Source of the DNA: Pontibacter sp. HSC-36F09
GTDB lineage: Bacteria > Bacteroidota > Bacteroidia > Cytophagales > Hymenobacteraceae
Reading direction: 5' to 3'
NCBI RefSeq assembly: GCF_024171605.1
Contig: NZ_JALKAA010000001.1
Span: 868,001 to 932,000, forward strand
DNA: 64,000 nucleotides
In this document: positions 17,745-27,115 of the stretch, piece by piece
How positions within the stretch are numbered: position 1 is the first letter of the stretch
Layout: the number at the start of each line of letters is the position of its first letter
The notes under the pieces: generated by a model
What the model was told of the DNA's origin: nothing
What the model saw: only the letters and a program-made list of their open reading frames with translations
The model's database searches: none
Position numbers and translations under genes: made by a program

Positions 17745-19133
17745 TTGGAAGCATTAGAAAGTTTTTTTGTTGCATTTAGCGACGCCGCATGGGGTATGCC
17801 CTTATTGATACTCCTGATGGGCGGCGGCTGCTATTTTATGCTTTACTCGGGTTTCCTACCTTTCCGCTACCTGCGGCACACCATCAACGTGCTGCGAGGC
17901 AGATACGACGACCCCAACGACCCCGGCGATATAAACCACTACCAGGCACTGTCGGCTACACTGGCGGCTACTGTGGGTATGGGCAACATCAGCGGCGTAG
18001 CAGTGGCCATTGCCATTGGCGGGCCGGGTGTGCTGTTCTGGATGTGGGTGAGCGCCTTTGTTGGAATGGCGACTAAGTTCTTCACCTGCACACTCTCGGT
18101 AATGTACCGCGGCTACGACAGCGTAGGCCACCTCGAAGGCGGCCCCATGTATGTGATAGAAACCGGGCTGGGCAAAAAGTGGAAACCGTTGGCTGGGTTG
18201 TTCGCTGTGGCTGGCTTATTTGGCACATTGCCGATCTTCCAGGCCAACCAACTCACGCAGGTGGTGCGTGAAGTGCTCCTGGAGCCCCACGGCTATACCA
18301 CTGCCGACCTGTTCTATACTAACCTTACCATCGGGCTAGGGCTCGTGTTCATCACTTCATTGGTGATTTTTGGAGGTATACAGCGCATTGGCCAGGTGGC
18401 GGGTAAAATGGTGCCTAGTATGGTGGTGCTCTACATGCTGGCCGTTTTCTACATCATGTTCGCTAACTATACCGCCATACCGGATGCCTTCGCGCTTATT
18501 TTCAGGGATGCCTTCACAGCGCAAACCATGCTCGGCGGCGCAGTGGGTGCCATCATCATAGCCGGTGCGCGCAGGGCAGCTTTCTCAAACGAGGCAGGTA
18601 TAGGCACGGCCTCTATGATGCACGGCGCCGCCAAAACCGACGAGCCCATCCGCGAAGGACTGGTAGCCATGCTCGGCCCCTTCATCGACACCATTGTGGT
18701 GTGTACGCTCACAGGCCTGGCCATTATTATAACGGGCACCTGGCAGACCTCCAATGCCAACGGTGTGACCATGACGGCCACTGCCTTTAATAATGCCATG
18801 CCGGGCTTCGGCAGCTATGTGCTGGTGGTCTGTGTTCTGATTTTTGCCTTTACATCGCTCTTTTCTTACTCTTACTACGGCACCAAGTGCTTCAGCTACC
18901 TCTTCGGTGCGAAATACAAGCACTATTACAACTACTTTTATGTCCTTACCATCGTGTTCGGCGCCACGGCCACCATCACAGCCGTAATCGCCCTGATCGA
19001 CGGCATGTATGCCATGATGGCAATCCCGACCATGGTCTCGGCGCTGCTGCTATCGCCTAAGGTAATGGCGGCCGCTCGGGATTACTTCAAAAGGATGAAA
19101 GAGTTTAAGCAAGTAGAAAAGCAGAAAGTATAG
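17745..19133 (+). CDS. Sodium:alanine/glycine symporter (AGCS family)
   Basis: A 462-aa inner-membrane Na+-coupled amino-acid importer with about 11 helices. Family signatures are visible: the early PLLILLMGGGCYFMLYSGF-like region, ATVGMGNISGVAVAIAIGGPGVLFWMW, and FSNEAGIGTASMMHGAA (about residue 285). The start is TTG at 17745 (no ATG is in frame upstream); the translated start matches the usual amphipathic N terminus. It is monocistronic. A strong terminator follows. Confidence 0.92.
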   Translation: MEALESFFVAFSDAAWGMPLLILLMGGGCYFMLYSGFLPFRYLRHTINVLRGRYDDPNDPGDINHYQALSATLAATVGMGNISGVAVAIAIGGPGVLFWMWVSAFVGMATKFFTCTLSVMYRGYDSVGHLEGGPMYVIETGLGKKWKPLAGLFAVAGLFGTLPIFQANQLTQVVREVLLEPHGYTTADLFYTNLTIGLGLVFITSLVIFGGIQRIGQVAGKMVPSMVVLYMLAVFYIMFANYTAIPDAFALIFRDAFTAQTMLGGAVGAIIIAGARRAAFSNEAGIGTASMMHGAAKTDEPIREGLVAMLGPFIDTIVVCTLTGLAIIITGTWQTSNANGVTMTATAFNNAMPGFGSYVLVVCVLIFAFTSLFSYSYYGTKCFSYLFGAKYKHYYNYFYVLTIVFGATATITAVIALIDGMYAMMAIPTMVSALLLSPKVMAAARDYFKRMKEFKQVEKQKV

Positions 19134-19169
19134 AAGCTCAAGAAAGCTTTATATCTTACTCCTTGAGAA

Positions 19170-19222
19170 TTAAAAAAGACGGAGCCAGTTCTTTAAGGGA
19201 ACTGGCTCCGTCTTTTTTAGTA
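19170..19222. terminator. Strong bidirectional terminator
   Basis: A 20-bp perfect stem (19172-19191 with 19199-19218) and 7-nt loop, with A- and T-tracts at the ends. It separates the symporter from the converging MscS gene. Confidence 0.95.
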
Positions 19223-19279
19223 GTTAATGGGTTTCTCCTACTTCACAAGGATGTACCCGGCTTTATCCATCCGATACTC

Positions 19280-20221
19280 TTATTCCATTCCCCTTCTCCC
19301 GCTCTCCATATGCTGCATCTCGCTTTCTTGCCCTTCGGTGGCGCTGTAGAAACGTGTGGTTGGGTAGGCAAAGCGAATATCGGATGTAGCCAGGAACTCC
19401 GTCAGAGTATCTTCCCAGATCTTGTTCTCGCTCTCGCGGCGGCCGTTAAGGTTAATAAGGTAGCGCAGTGTGAGCTGTATGCCGTTCTCTCTTACTTTGA
19501 TAAACACTTTGGGGTCGAAGCTCCTGTAAAAGATAAGGTGTTGCTGTGCCTCGATGCGCACGCGCTGTTCCTGTTCTTCGTTCAGCCGCTCGGAGTGACG
19601 CAGGGCAATCTCCTTTAAAATGCCCTTGGCTTTTTGCCAGTTACTCTCAAAGGTAATACGCAACTGCACTTCATGCCACAGAAACGGGAAGCCGTAGTTG
19701 TAGTTGACCTGCCCCTGCGTGAACACCTGGCTGTTGGGGATATGCACCACGCGGCCTGTGGCCTGCTCCGAATCCACCCACTCGCCCAACTCGTTGATGG
19801 TGAACTGGAAAAAGCCGATGTCGATCACGTCGCCGGTATAAAGGCCTATTTTGATGCGGTCGCCAACTTTAAAAGGGCGCTTCCAGATCAGGAACACCCA
19901 GCCCATCATGTTCAGGATGGGGTCACGGAGCACCACCACCAAACCGACTGAGAAGATACCCAGGAACGTGGTGATGGACTTGAAACCTTCGAACCAGATG
20001 TTGGCCAGAAAGATAATGCCCAGCCCCGTTACCACGTAGTTGGTCGTTTTCTTCCACTGGTACAGCTTGCGCGTGTCCGTCTGCTGCCGCGAGGCTAGTC
20101 GCAACAGCACCCGGCTGATGATCCAGAGCGCCAGCAATGCGATCACCGACTTCAAAACGTTTTCCTGTATCTGGGCTGACAGGTGGAAGTTCTCCTCTAT
20201 CCAGTATTCTATGTTTCGCAT
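19280..20221 (-). CDS. MscS-type mechanosensitive channel (short form)
   Basis: A 313-aa small-conductance mechanosensitive channel that opens under membrane tension after osmotic downshock. Three hydrophobic helices cover about residues 20-115. The pore-lining helix includes FLGIFSVGLVVVLRDPILNMMGWVF. The beta domain follows (FKVGDRIKIGLYTGDVIDIGFFQFTI) with the family 'GD-V' pattern and VHIPNSQVFTQ. It is 47 bp downstream of the CPA2 antiporter on the same strand and may be co-transcribed with it, which fits joint ion and osmotic control. Confidence 0.9.
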   Translation of the reverse strand: MRNIEYWIEENFHLSAQIQENVLKSVIALLALWIISRVLLRLASRQQTDTRKLYQWKKTTNYVVTGLGIIFLANIWFEGFKSITTFLGIFSVGLVVVLRDPILNMMGWVFLIWKRPFKVGDRIKIGLYTGDVIDIGFFQFTINELGEWVDSEQATGRVVHIPNSQVFTQGQVNYNYGFPFLWHEVQLRITFESNWQKAKGILKEIALRHSERLNEEQEQRVRIEAQQHLIFYRSFDPKVFIKVRENGIQLTLRYLINLNGRRESENKIWEDTLTEFLATSDIRFAYPTTRFYSATEGQESEMQHMESGRRGME

Positions 20222-20268
20222 CGTGCTTATTTCTTTCTCAGGCTAAAATCGTAAAAAAAGCGCTTTTC

Positions 20269-22509
20269 TCAAACCTTCTGACGGACCGCCTCCAGTTGTC
20301 GCACGCGCCACGGGCTACCTACAATCCAAACTATATCGCCCTCCTCAATCACTAACTCCGAGTCGGGGTTAAGGATGCGCCTACCTTTCTTCTCTATACC
20401 TACAATCAGGCCCTGCGCTTTCTCACGCACGCCCGATTCGCGTACCGTACGGCCATGCAGCAGCGAATCAGACGATATAATCAGCTTCTGTAAACCGACT
20501 TCTTCCCGGATGGTTGCGCCGTCCACAGTAGGTATAGACGCCTCTTTTATAAAATCTCCGAAAGCTGCGATTTGCTCGTCTGTGCCGAATACGTAAATTT
20601 TATCACCTGGAAATATGCGTTCGTCGCCCGCCGGGGCCATTATCGTGCGGTCTTCCCGCTCTATAACGGCCACATTGATGCCATATTTTTCGCGTATCTG
20701 CAGTTCGATCATGCTCTTGCCGACCACTGCAGCGTTTGGTGCTACTTCAAAACTGGTCAGGTGTGCGTCCCAGGGTACCAGGGTATGGGCCATGCTGCTG
20801 GCAGCCGCTATTTCCCGGGCATTCAGATTCGACATAAACCGGTTCTCAATCCGGATGTAGAAGTTCTGAATTCTTTTGGAGAAAAGCACCAGCAGACCAA
20901 TGATAAGCAGACTCACCACAAGCGCCACCTGCACCGAAACCACCCGGTTGAGCAAAAAGCCAATAACCAGGATGGCTATACCTACTCTGGTAAACTCCAG
21001 CACGATAATCAGGCTGCGGTAGTTGCGGTTAGCCCAGATACGGCCCTGCGCCTCTTTTTGCGGATGGTATACGGCCATCGCCCACAGGAAGGGCAGCATA
21101 AGAATCAGGGCGATGGTAACCGTAGCCACGCGTCCCCAGATGCCCGGCATGACTTCTTCGGTCATGAACGGGTATAGGTAGTTTTGAGACAGCAGCACGA
21201 TCGCCACCAGCAAAACAGAGGACACCACCATGTTGACCACATAGGAGCGCAGCAGTATTTTCCAGTCGCTGGCCGTGCCAATGGACCTGGCACCGGAGCT
21301 GTACTCGTTGAGCCGCTTCTTCCACTTTCTCGGCAGCGCCCGCTCCACCACTTCGTAGAGCGGCTCGGACATTTTGATCATATAAGGTGTAGTGAACGTC
21401 GTGATAGCCGATACCGCCACTGCCACAGGGTATAGGAAGTCGCTGGTTACCTTGAGCGATAGGCCGAGGGTGGCGATGATGAACGAGAACTCCCCGATCT
21501 GCGACACGCTCATACCTGACTGGATGGAGGTTTTGAGTCCCTGCCCCGCCATCAGACCACCAGTCGAGATGCTGACAAGTTTCCCTACCAGCGTCACGAC
21601 CGTGATCAGGGCAATCGGCCCGGCGTACTCCACAATCATCGCCGGGTTGATCAGGATGCCCACCGATACAAAAAAGATGGCGCCGAACAGGTCTTTCACG
21701 GACATGATCAGGTGCTCGATCTTCTCGGCTTTGGTGGTTTCGGCCAGGATGGAGCCCATGATGAAGGCCCCCAGCGCCGGCGAGAAGCCCACCTGCGCCG
21801 CCAGAATCACCATCAGGAAGCAAAGCGCGATGGCAACGATCAGCAGCGTCTCGTCATTCATCAGTTTGCTGGCCTTCTTGAGCAGCGTAGGTATAAGAAA
21901 GATACCCGCCAGAAACCACACCGCCAGAAAAAAGGCGAGTTTGAGCACGGCCAGCAGCATTTCGGTGCCGGCAAACTGCTGGCTCACGGCCAGCGTCGAT
22001 AGCAGCACCATCAAGAGGATAGCTACCAGGTCTTCCACGATGAGTACTCCAAATACCAGCCCGGCAAAGCGCTTAGATTTTACGCCCAGTTCGTCGAATG
22101 CCCGAATGATAATAGTGGTAGAGGATATGGAAAGGATACCGCCCAAAAATACGCTGTCCATGGTGTTCCAGCCCAGCAACTTGCCCGTGAGGTAACCCAG
22201 CAGGAGCATCACGACCACTTCGACCCCAGCCATGATGGAGGAAGACCCTCCCACTTTCACGAGTTTTTTAAAGCTGAACTCCAAGCCAAGGCTGAACAGC
22301 AGGAAAATAACCCCAATCTCGGCCCATACATTGATGTTCTCTATCTCCACTATGGTCGGAAACAACTTAACGTGCGGCCCCACCAGCAGACCCGCAATGA
22401 TGTATCCCAGCACCAGCGGCTGCCTCAGTTTCTTAAAAACAAGCGTCATGATGCCGGCTGCACCAAGAATCAACCCGAGGTCCAGGACCAGATTGGGTAG
22501 GTGGGTCAT
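20269..22509 (-). CDS. CPA2-type cation:proton antiporter with TrkA-C domains
   Basis: A 746-aa K+/Na+:H+ antiporter of the KefB/KefC type. The membrane part has about 12-13 helices (GYIIAGLLVGPHVKLFP, FLLFSLGLEFSF and ALGAFIMGSILAET are diagnostic). Four further helices (about residues 420-560) and two C-terminal TrkA-C-like regulatory domains (about residues 590-665 and 670-745) follow. No complete nucleotide-binding RCK-N domain (GxGxxG) is seen, so regulation may go through the TrkA-C parts alone. This extra membrane block is an enlargement over plain KefB. Confidence 0.88.
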   Translation of the reverse strand: MTHLPNLVLDLGLILGAAGIMTLVFKKLRQPLVLGYIIAGLLVGPHVKLFPTIVEIENINVWAEIGVIFLLFSLGLEFSFKKLVKVGGSSSIMAGVEVVVMLLLGYLTGKLLGWNTMDSVFLGGILSISSTTIIIRAFDELGVKSKRFAGLVFGVLIVEDLVAILLMVLLSTLAVSQQFAGTEMLLAVLKLAFFLAVWFLAGIFLIPTLLKKASKLMNDETLLIVAIALCFLMVILAAQVGFSPALGAFIMGSILAETTKAEKIEHLIMSVKDLFGAIFFVSVGILINPAMIVEYAGPIALITVVTLVGKLVSISTGGLMAGQGLKTSIQSGMSVSQIGEFSFIIATLGLSLKVTSDFLYPVAVAVSAITTFTTPYMIKMSEPLYEVVERALPRKWKKRLNEYSSGARSIGTASDWKILLRSYVVNMVVSSVLLVAIVLLSQNYLYPFMTEEVMPGIWGRVATVTIALILMLPFLWAMAVYHPQKEAQGRIWANRNYRSLIIVLEFTRVGIAILVIGFLLNRVVSVQVALVVSLLIIGLLVLFSKRIQNFYIRIENRFMSNLNAREIAAASSMAHTLVPWDAHLTSFEVAPNAAVVGKSMIELQIREKYGINVAVIEREDRTIMAPAGDERIFPGDKIYVFGTDEQIAAFGDFIKEASIPTVDGATIREEVGLQKLIISSDSLLHGRTVRESGVREKAQGLIVGIEKKGRRILNPDSELVIEEGDIVWIVGSPWRVRQLEAVRQKV

Positions 22510-22582
22510 ATAGTAGTGTCGTACTTAAACATTCGGTCTGAAATCAATACGGAAGCAGGTTGCCAACCTGACAATATACATT

Positions 22583-22630
22583 AAAAAAACGACCGCATAC
22601 AGGCCTCATACCCGGAAATCAGCGGTCAGG
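22583..22630 (-). terminator. Terminator of the YbdG-like channel gene
   Basis: On the minus strand GACCGC/GCGGTC (22622-22627 with 22591-22596) pairs across about 25 nt and is followed by GTTTTTTTAA. Confidence 0.7.
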
Positions 22631-22692
22631 CATTTATCTGTTATACTTAACCTAAAGCCGGCGCGATGCATATTTCTCTAACTACCGAGACC

Positions 22693-24018
22693 TTAATTTT
22701 GCATGGTCTCTGCCATAGGATAGCGCACGCCCGCTGTACCTGCCGCATTGAAGTGCAAACTCCGCACATCGTCCGCAGCCGGCATCTCAAACACCTCCAG
22801 GTCGAAGTACTTGACCGCTGCCAGCAAGTGGTCAAAAATATCGGCCATGATGCCTTCGTACTCCACCCACACGATGCTGTTAGCAAACAGGTATAGCTCG
22901 ATCGGCATGCCGGTGGTGGTGGGCTCGAGCTGACGCACCATCATGATCATTTCTTTGTGGGTGCCCGGATGCTGCTTGATATAGGCATCGATGTACTTTC
23001 TGAACACGCCCACGTTGGTCAGGCTGCGGCCGTTAATAAGCAGACTCTTGTCAATCTCGTTCTCTTTGTTGAATCGACTGATTTCGTTCTGCCGCTCTTC
23101 CAAGTAGCTTTTCAGCAACTGAATTTTGCTCAGTTCGGCTACTTCATCGGCTGATAAATAGCGGATGCTCGATATTTTGATGTAGACAGAACGCTTGATG
23201 CGTCGCCCACCCGAGGTCTGCATGCCCCGCCAGTTTTTGAAGGAGTCGGAGATCAGGTAATAAGTAGGTATAGTGGTGATGGTTTTGTCGAAGTTCTGCA
23301 CTTTCACTGTGGTCAGGTTTATCTCGGTCACTTCGCCGTCTGCGCCATACTTGTCCATGGTTACCCAGTCGCCAATGCGCACCATGTCGTTAGACGAAAC
23401 CTGTATGCTGGCCACAAATCCCATGATGGTGTCTTTGAAGATCAACATCAGAATGGCCGAAGCCGCACCCATGGCCGTGATAAAGGCCCAGGCGTCTTTG
23501 CCGGTGAGGGTAGAGAAAATAAGCAGACCGACTATAAAGTACAAGAAGATGGTGATTACCTGCAGGAAACTCTCAATTGGTTTTTCTTTAAAGGTTTCGG
23601 TTGTTTTCAGAAAATCCTTGCAGGTGCGCAGCACCGCACGGGCCACCCACATCCATAGCAGGATCAGGTATATGTCGGTGAACTTATTAAGGGCCGGAAT
23701 CCAGGTCGGGAAGTCGGCAAACACAATAGGTATAGCCTGCACTACAATAATGAGCGGCACGATGCGGGCCAGGTATACCACCACCCGGTTGCGTGCCATG
23801 AATTCTACCAGCCTGGTGCTGGACTTGGCCGCAAACTTATGGGCGGTGCCCACAAAGATTTTTCTGGCCAAAAAATCAGCCAGGTAGATCAAAATGGCTG
23901 CCCCTGTAATTAAGGCAAACAGGTTGATGTACATGGCGGCCTGTTCAGGCACTCCTAAGCTCAACAATTGGTCTGATGTCCAGCTACTGATCGCATCATT
24001 CGAATAAGTAGTGTTCAT
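22693..24018 (-). CDS. MscS-type mechanosensitive channel (YbdG-like)
   Basis: A 441-aa channel longer than classical MscS, with five predicted helices. The start at 24018 (MNTTYSNDAI) is preferred over 24066. The pore segment ILMLIFKDTIMGFVASIQVSSNDMVRIGDW and the beta-domain TTIPTYYLISDSFKNWRGMQTSGGRRIKRSVYI resemble E. coli YbdG, a miniconductance channel that responds to hyperosmotic stress. It lies behind the CPA2 antiporter on the same strand with a terminator between them, so it has separate expression. Confidence 0.88.
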   Translation of the reverse strand: MNTTYSNDAISSWTSDQLLSLGVPEQAAMYINLFALITGAAILIYLADFLARKIFVGTAHKFAAKSSTRLVEFMARNRVVVYLARIVPLIIVVQAIPIVFADFPTWIPALNKFTDIYLILLWMWVARAVLRTCKDFLKTTETFKEKPIESFLQVITIFLYFIVGLLIFSTLTGKDAWAFITAMGAASAILMLIFKDTIMGFVASIQVSSNDMVRIGDWVTMDKYGADGEVTEINLTTVKVQNFDKTITTIPTYYLISDSFKNWRGMQTSGGRRIKRSVYIKISSIRYLSADEVAELSKIQLLKSYLEERQNEISRFNKENEIDKSLLINGRSLTNVGVFRKYIDAYIKQHPGTHKEMIMMVRQLEPTTTGMPIELYLFANSIVWVEYEGIMADIFDHLLAAVKYFDLEVFEMPAADDVRSLHFNAAGTAGVRYPMAETMQN

Positions 24019-24372
24019 AGTAAGGGGGTTAAGAATTTTGGAAATGAATCGGTATGGTGCTGCCAACAGGATATCCGGCGGCGCAACGCTTCAGGAGCAT
24101 CTGGCAGGCCTTAGCCTATACCTGTCAACTGGTGGCCACTAGTAGTAGTAGCACCTATGCGGGCAGTAAAATGATATAGACCGCGCTATGCTGCCGGTAA
24201 TGACCATCGCACTACAAAAGTAGGACTTTTGCTTCTAAAATACAGCTTAAACCTCAATTCCTGGGTCGGTTATGCTATACCAGCGTCAGGTATTCGTTTT
24301 TCCTGGTCAGTTCTCTGACATGATTGGTCATCACAGCGCCATACCTGCGTTATGGGTATAAGAGCGCGTCGC

Positions 24373-24430
24373 AACAAGCTGATGATTGAAGCGGACACCT
24401 TTCAGCGGCCGCTTCAATCATCAGCTTGTT
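24373..24430. repeat. 22-bp perfect inverted repeat
   Basis: The arms at 24373-24394 and 24409-24430 are exact reverse complements with a 14-nt loop. They lie 40 bp after the stop of kynU (minus strand). No T-run follows, so it is not a standard terminator. The rest of the roughly 450-bp gap 24019-24469 shows nothing gene-like. Confidence 0.7.
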
Positions 24431-24469
24431 AAAACAGATTTTGTGCTTGACTGCGTGATGCAGGGCGGT

Positions 24470-25747
24470 TTAACGATGCCCTTCCAGGCAGGCGTGCAGG
24501 ATTTCGGAGAAGCGGTATACCTCCTCGAAGCTGTTGTAAAGCGGCGTAGGTGCAACACGAATTACGCTCGGCTCCCGGAAATCTACGATAATACCGGCTT
24601 CCATTAGTTTATCAAATAGCTCGCGGGCGTCTTGCTTCACAAGGAGCGATATCTGGCAGCCGCGGGCCTGCGGGTCGCGTGGCGTAATCATCTCGAGCAC
24701 GTCTTTGCTCACCTGCACATCATTAATCAGGAACTCCAGGTAGCCTGTCAGCTTCTCGCTCTTAGCGCGCAGATTCGCTATACCTGCTTCGTCAAAAATC
24801 TCAAGCGATGCGCGGTGCACGGCCATTGGCAGAATCTGGGCATTGCTAAGCTGCCAGCCTTCAGCACCAGGTATAGGTATAAAGCCTTTCTTCATCTGGA
24901 AGCGCACGCTTGCATCGTGGCCCCACCAGCCGGCAAAGCGCGGCAGATCAGAATTGTTGGCATGGCGCTCGTGCACGAACACACCTGAAGTACCGCCCGG
25001 TCCGGAGTTCAGGTATTTGTAGGTACACCACACAGCAAAGTCCACGTCCCAGTCGTGCAGTTGCATAGGCACGTTGCCGGCGGCATGCGCCAGGTCAAAA
25101 CCTACTACAGCACCCACTTCGTGCCCCACTTGTGCGATGGCCTGCATGTCGTATACCTGCCCGGTGTAGTAATTGATGCCACCCATCATTACGAGTGCCA
25201 GTTCGTCGCCATGCTCACGAATGCTATTCAGAATATCTTCGGTGCGCAGCGTGTGCTCGCCTTCTCTGGGGAACAACTCCACAATGGCCTCCTCCGGGGT
25301 ATAGCCATGGAATTTCACCTGTGTCTCGATCGCATACTGGTCCGACGGGAAAGCCCCGCCTTCCATGATGATCTTGATGCGCTTGCCCTCCGGTCTGTAA
25401 AACGACACGAGCATGAGGTGCAGGTTTACAGTAAGCTGGTTCATGATCACCACTTCCTGCGCCTTTGCTCCCACCACACGGGCAGCGCCGTCTGTTAGCA
25501 ATTTGTGATAGTTGAACCAAGGGTCTTCGCCTTTAAAGTGGCCTTCTACGGCATAATTCGCCCATTTATACATCTCGTTATCGATGTACATCTGCGCCGA
25601 CTTTGGCTGCAAACCAAGCGAGTTGCCACAAAAGTAAATAGCGTCGCGGCCGTTTACCTGCGGAAAATAAAAGCGGTCTTTGAAATGCTTAAGCGGGTCG
25701 AGGTTATCTTGTTCCTGCGCAAAGGCAAGGCTATTCTGGTAGTTCAT
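24470..25747 (-). CDS. kynU: Kynureninase
   Basis: KynU (425 aa) is a PLP enzyme that cleaves kynurenine or 3-hydroxykynurenine to anthranilate or 3-hydroxyanthranilate plus alanine. IYFCGNSLGLQPKSA lies at the N terminus. The PLP lysine lies in VWCTYKYLNSGPGGTSGVFVHERH, about residue 245. The Asp in VVGFDLAHAAGNVP positions the cofactor, and RFAGWWGHDASVRFQM is a family signature. Length matches human and Pseudomonas enzymes. With kmo and the dioxygenase in this window it makes 3-hydroxyanthranilate the likely product. Confidence 0.96.
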   Translation of the reverse strand: MNYQNSLAFAQEQDNLDPLKHFKDRFYFPQVNGRDAIYFCGNSLGLQPKSAQMYIDNEMYKWANYAVEGHFKGEDPWFNYHKLLTDGAARVVGAKAQEVVIMNQLTVNLHLMLVSFYRPEGKRIKIIMEGGAFPSDQYAIETQVKFHGYTPEEAIVELFPREGEHTLRTEDILNSIREHGDELALVMMGGINYYTGQVYDMQAIAQVGHEVGAVVGFDLAHAAGNVPMQLHDWDVDFAVWCTYKYLNSGPGGTSGVFVHERHANNSDLPRFAGWWGHDASVRFQMKKGFIPIPGAEGWQLSNAQILPMAVHRASLEIFDEAGIANLRAKSEKLTGYLEFLINDVQVSKDVLEMITPRDPQARGCQISLLVKQDARELFDKLMEAGIIVDFREPSVIRVAPTPLYNSFEEVYRFSEILHACLEGHR

Positions 25748-25865
25748 TTTTTTGGTGCGGGTATGGGTGTTATCTAAAGGCGGCGTCAGCCCCTTAATTC
25801 ATCTCCTGCGAAGATAGAAAATAACTGGGCAAAGTTTATTAAGCCCCCGCCCGGTAACCGCCATG

Positions 25866-26945
25866 TTATTTCCAGTTTGTCTTCCCAAAATCATACTTCA
25901 GGCCGAGGCTGAATGATCTTGGCAATTCTTCCAGAACCAACAGGTGGTTGATTTCGGCATAAACAGCCATTCTTGGAAATAGTTTCGATTCAAATCCGAG
26001 ACCGGGGCTAAGGCGGAGTGCAGCCCCGAATCCGTTTTCATTATAGCCTTCCTCAGGGTGACTATAAGACACGTAACCAGCATCTATGAGGTGAACGAGC
26101 ACATAAGCGCTGTATTTTTCTGCTTTCTTAAAGGCCATTTCGTACCGCAAACCCAGGGCATACGAATGCGCATTCTCTTCCCCAAATCTATAAGAAGAGT
26201 AGTCTAGGGACGCCTTAATAGAATGCCTGCTGTGCTTGGAGAAGTAATACTGAAGGCCAGCCATATTTCCGTAGCCACGTGCTTCAATCGGAATGTTCTT
26301 GCTGAAGCCATACTTGCTGTATTGCGTAAAAAAGACCCAGTTCGGTTCTTTCCCGGCTTTCTTATCGCCTTGCCACTCGTAGCTAGCATCCCCCTGGTTG
26401 TATTCCCGAATTATCTTAGTCAGACTACCCTCTTTCAAAGTTGTCTTCTCCAACTGCTGCATAATGTCTATGCGGTCATACATCAGCGAGCTGAGCGTGC
26501 CGATGTACTTATGGTCTTTCCGCAAATACTTTTTGCCACCCTGGTTTTCATACATGCTGTTATTCTCGAGTTTATGCAGTGCATTGTCTTTCGATACATA
26601 GTAGTATTCTGATGAATTCTCTTCTCTTTTATAGAGTGAAACCTTAGGCGACTCGATCAGCACCTTCAGCACCAGCGAGACACTATCAGCATTCGTTGAA
26701 TAGCGCCTAGCAACAAACTTTTCACCGTTATCAAGCTTTATCTCAGAGATTTGCTCTGCAGTAAATACTTGCTTGGCACCCTGCTCACCGGAGAGGCGAA
26801 TTTCATTGGGCTCGTCGTAAAAATAAGTGATGGACCCTGTCAGGTTATCTCCATTTTTCAGGGCTATTGCCCCCTTTTGGCTTTGGATCTGGGCATAGAG
26901 AGCAACCGGAAAGAATAGAAGAAAGAGTATAAGTTTGAGTTTCAT
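25866..26945 (-). CDS. Predicted outer-membrane protein, paralog family member 3
   Basis: A 359-aa relative of the genes at 11471 and 12838, encoded 12 kb away. The start at 26945 gives a signal peptide (MKLKLILFLLFFPVALYAQ). The N-terminal KGAIALKNGDNLTGSITYF element and the middle LTKIIREYNQGDAS motif match those of the other copies. The C-terminal barrel ends SFSLGLKYDFGK. It sits between kynU and the decarboxylase gene without clear functional connection. Function is unknown. Confidence 0.72.
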   Translation of the reverse strand: MKLKLILFLLFFPVALYAQIQSQKGAIALKNGDNLTGSITYFYDEPNEIRLSGEQGAKQVFTAEQISEIKLDNGEKFVARRYSTNADSVSLVLKVLIESPKVSLYKREENSSEYYYVSKDNALHKLENNSMYENQGGKKYLRKDHKYIGTLSSLMYDRIDIMQQLEKTTLKEGSLTKIIREYNQGDASYEWQGDKKAGKEPNWVFFTQYSKYGFSKNIPIEARGYGNMAGLQYYFSKHSRHSIKASLDYSSYRFGEENAHSYALGLRYEMAFKKAEKYSAYVLVHLIDAGYVSYSHPEEGYNENGFGAALRLSPGLGFESKLFPRMAVYAEINHLLVLEELPRSFSLGLKYDFGKTNWK

Positions 26946-27115
26946 AAAAAAGGTAGGGTTATAAATTTCGGGTGCAAATATAATCCAACTCCCAGATACT
27001 TGCACTATCTATATCGCACATCTTTTGTTATAAAGAGCGCACGCGGTATACGCAAGTAAAATAGACCTTTACAGAGGAGAGAATACCTAAATAGTTGCTG
27101 AAAAGAATGCCCGAT

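Noticed and set aside
20572-22195. Long open frames on the plus strand opposite the CPA2 antiporter, and a 264-aa minus-strand frame inside it
   Set aside because: They are shadows of the real gene: no family likeness, biased amino-acid content, and the antiporter reading is convincing throughout.
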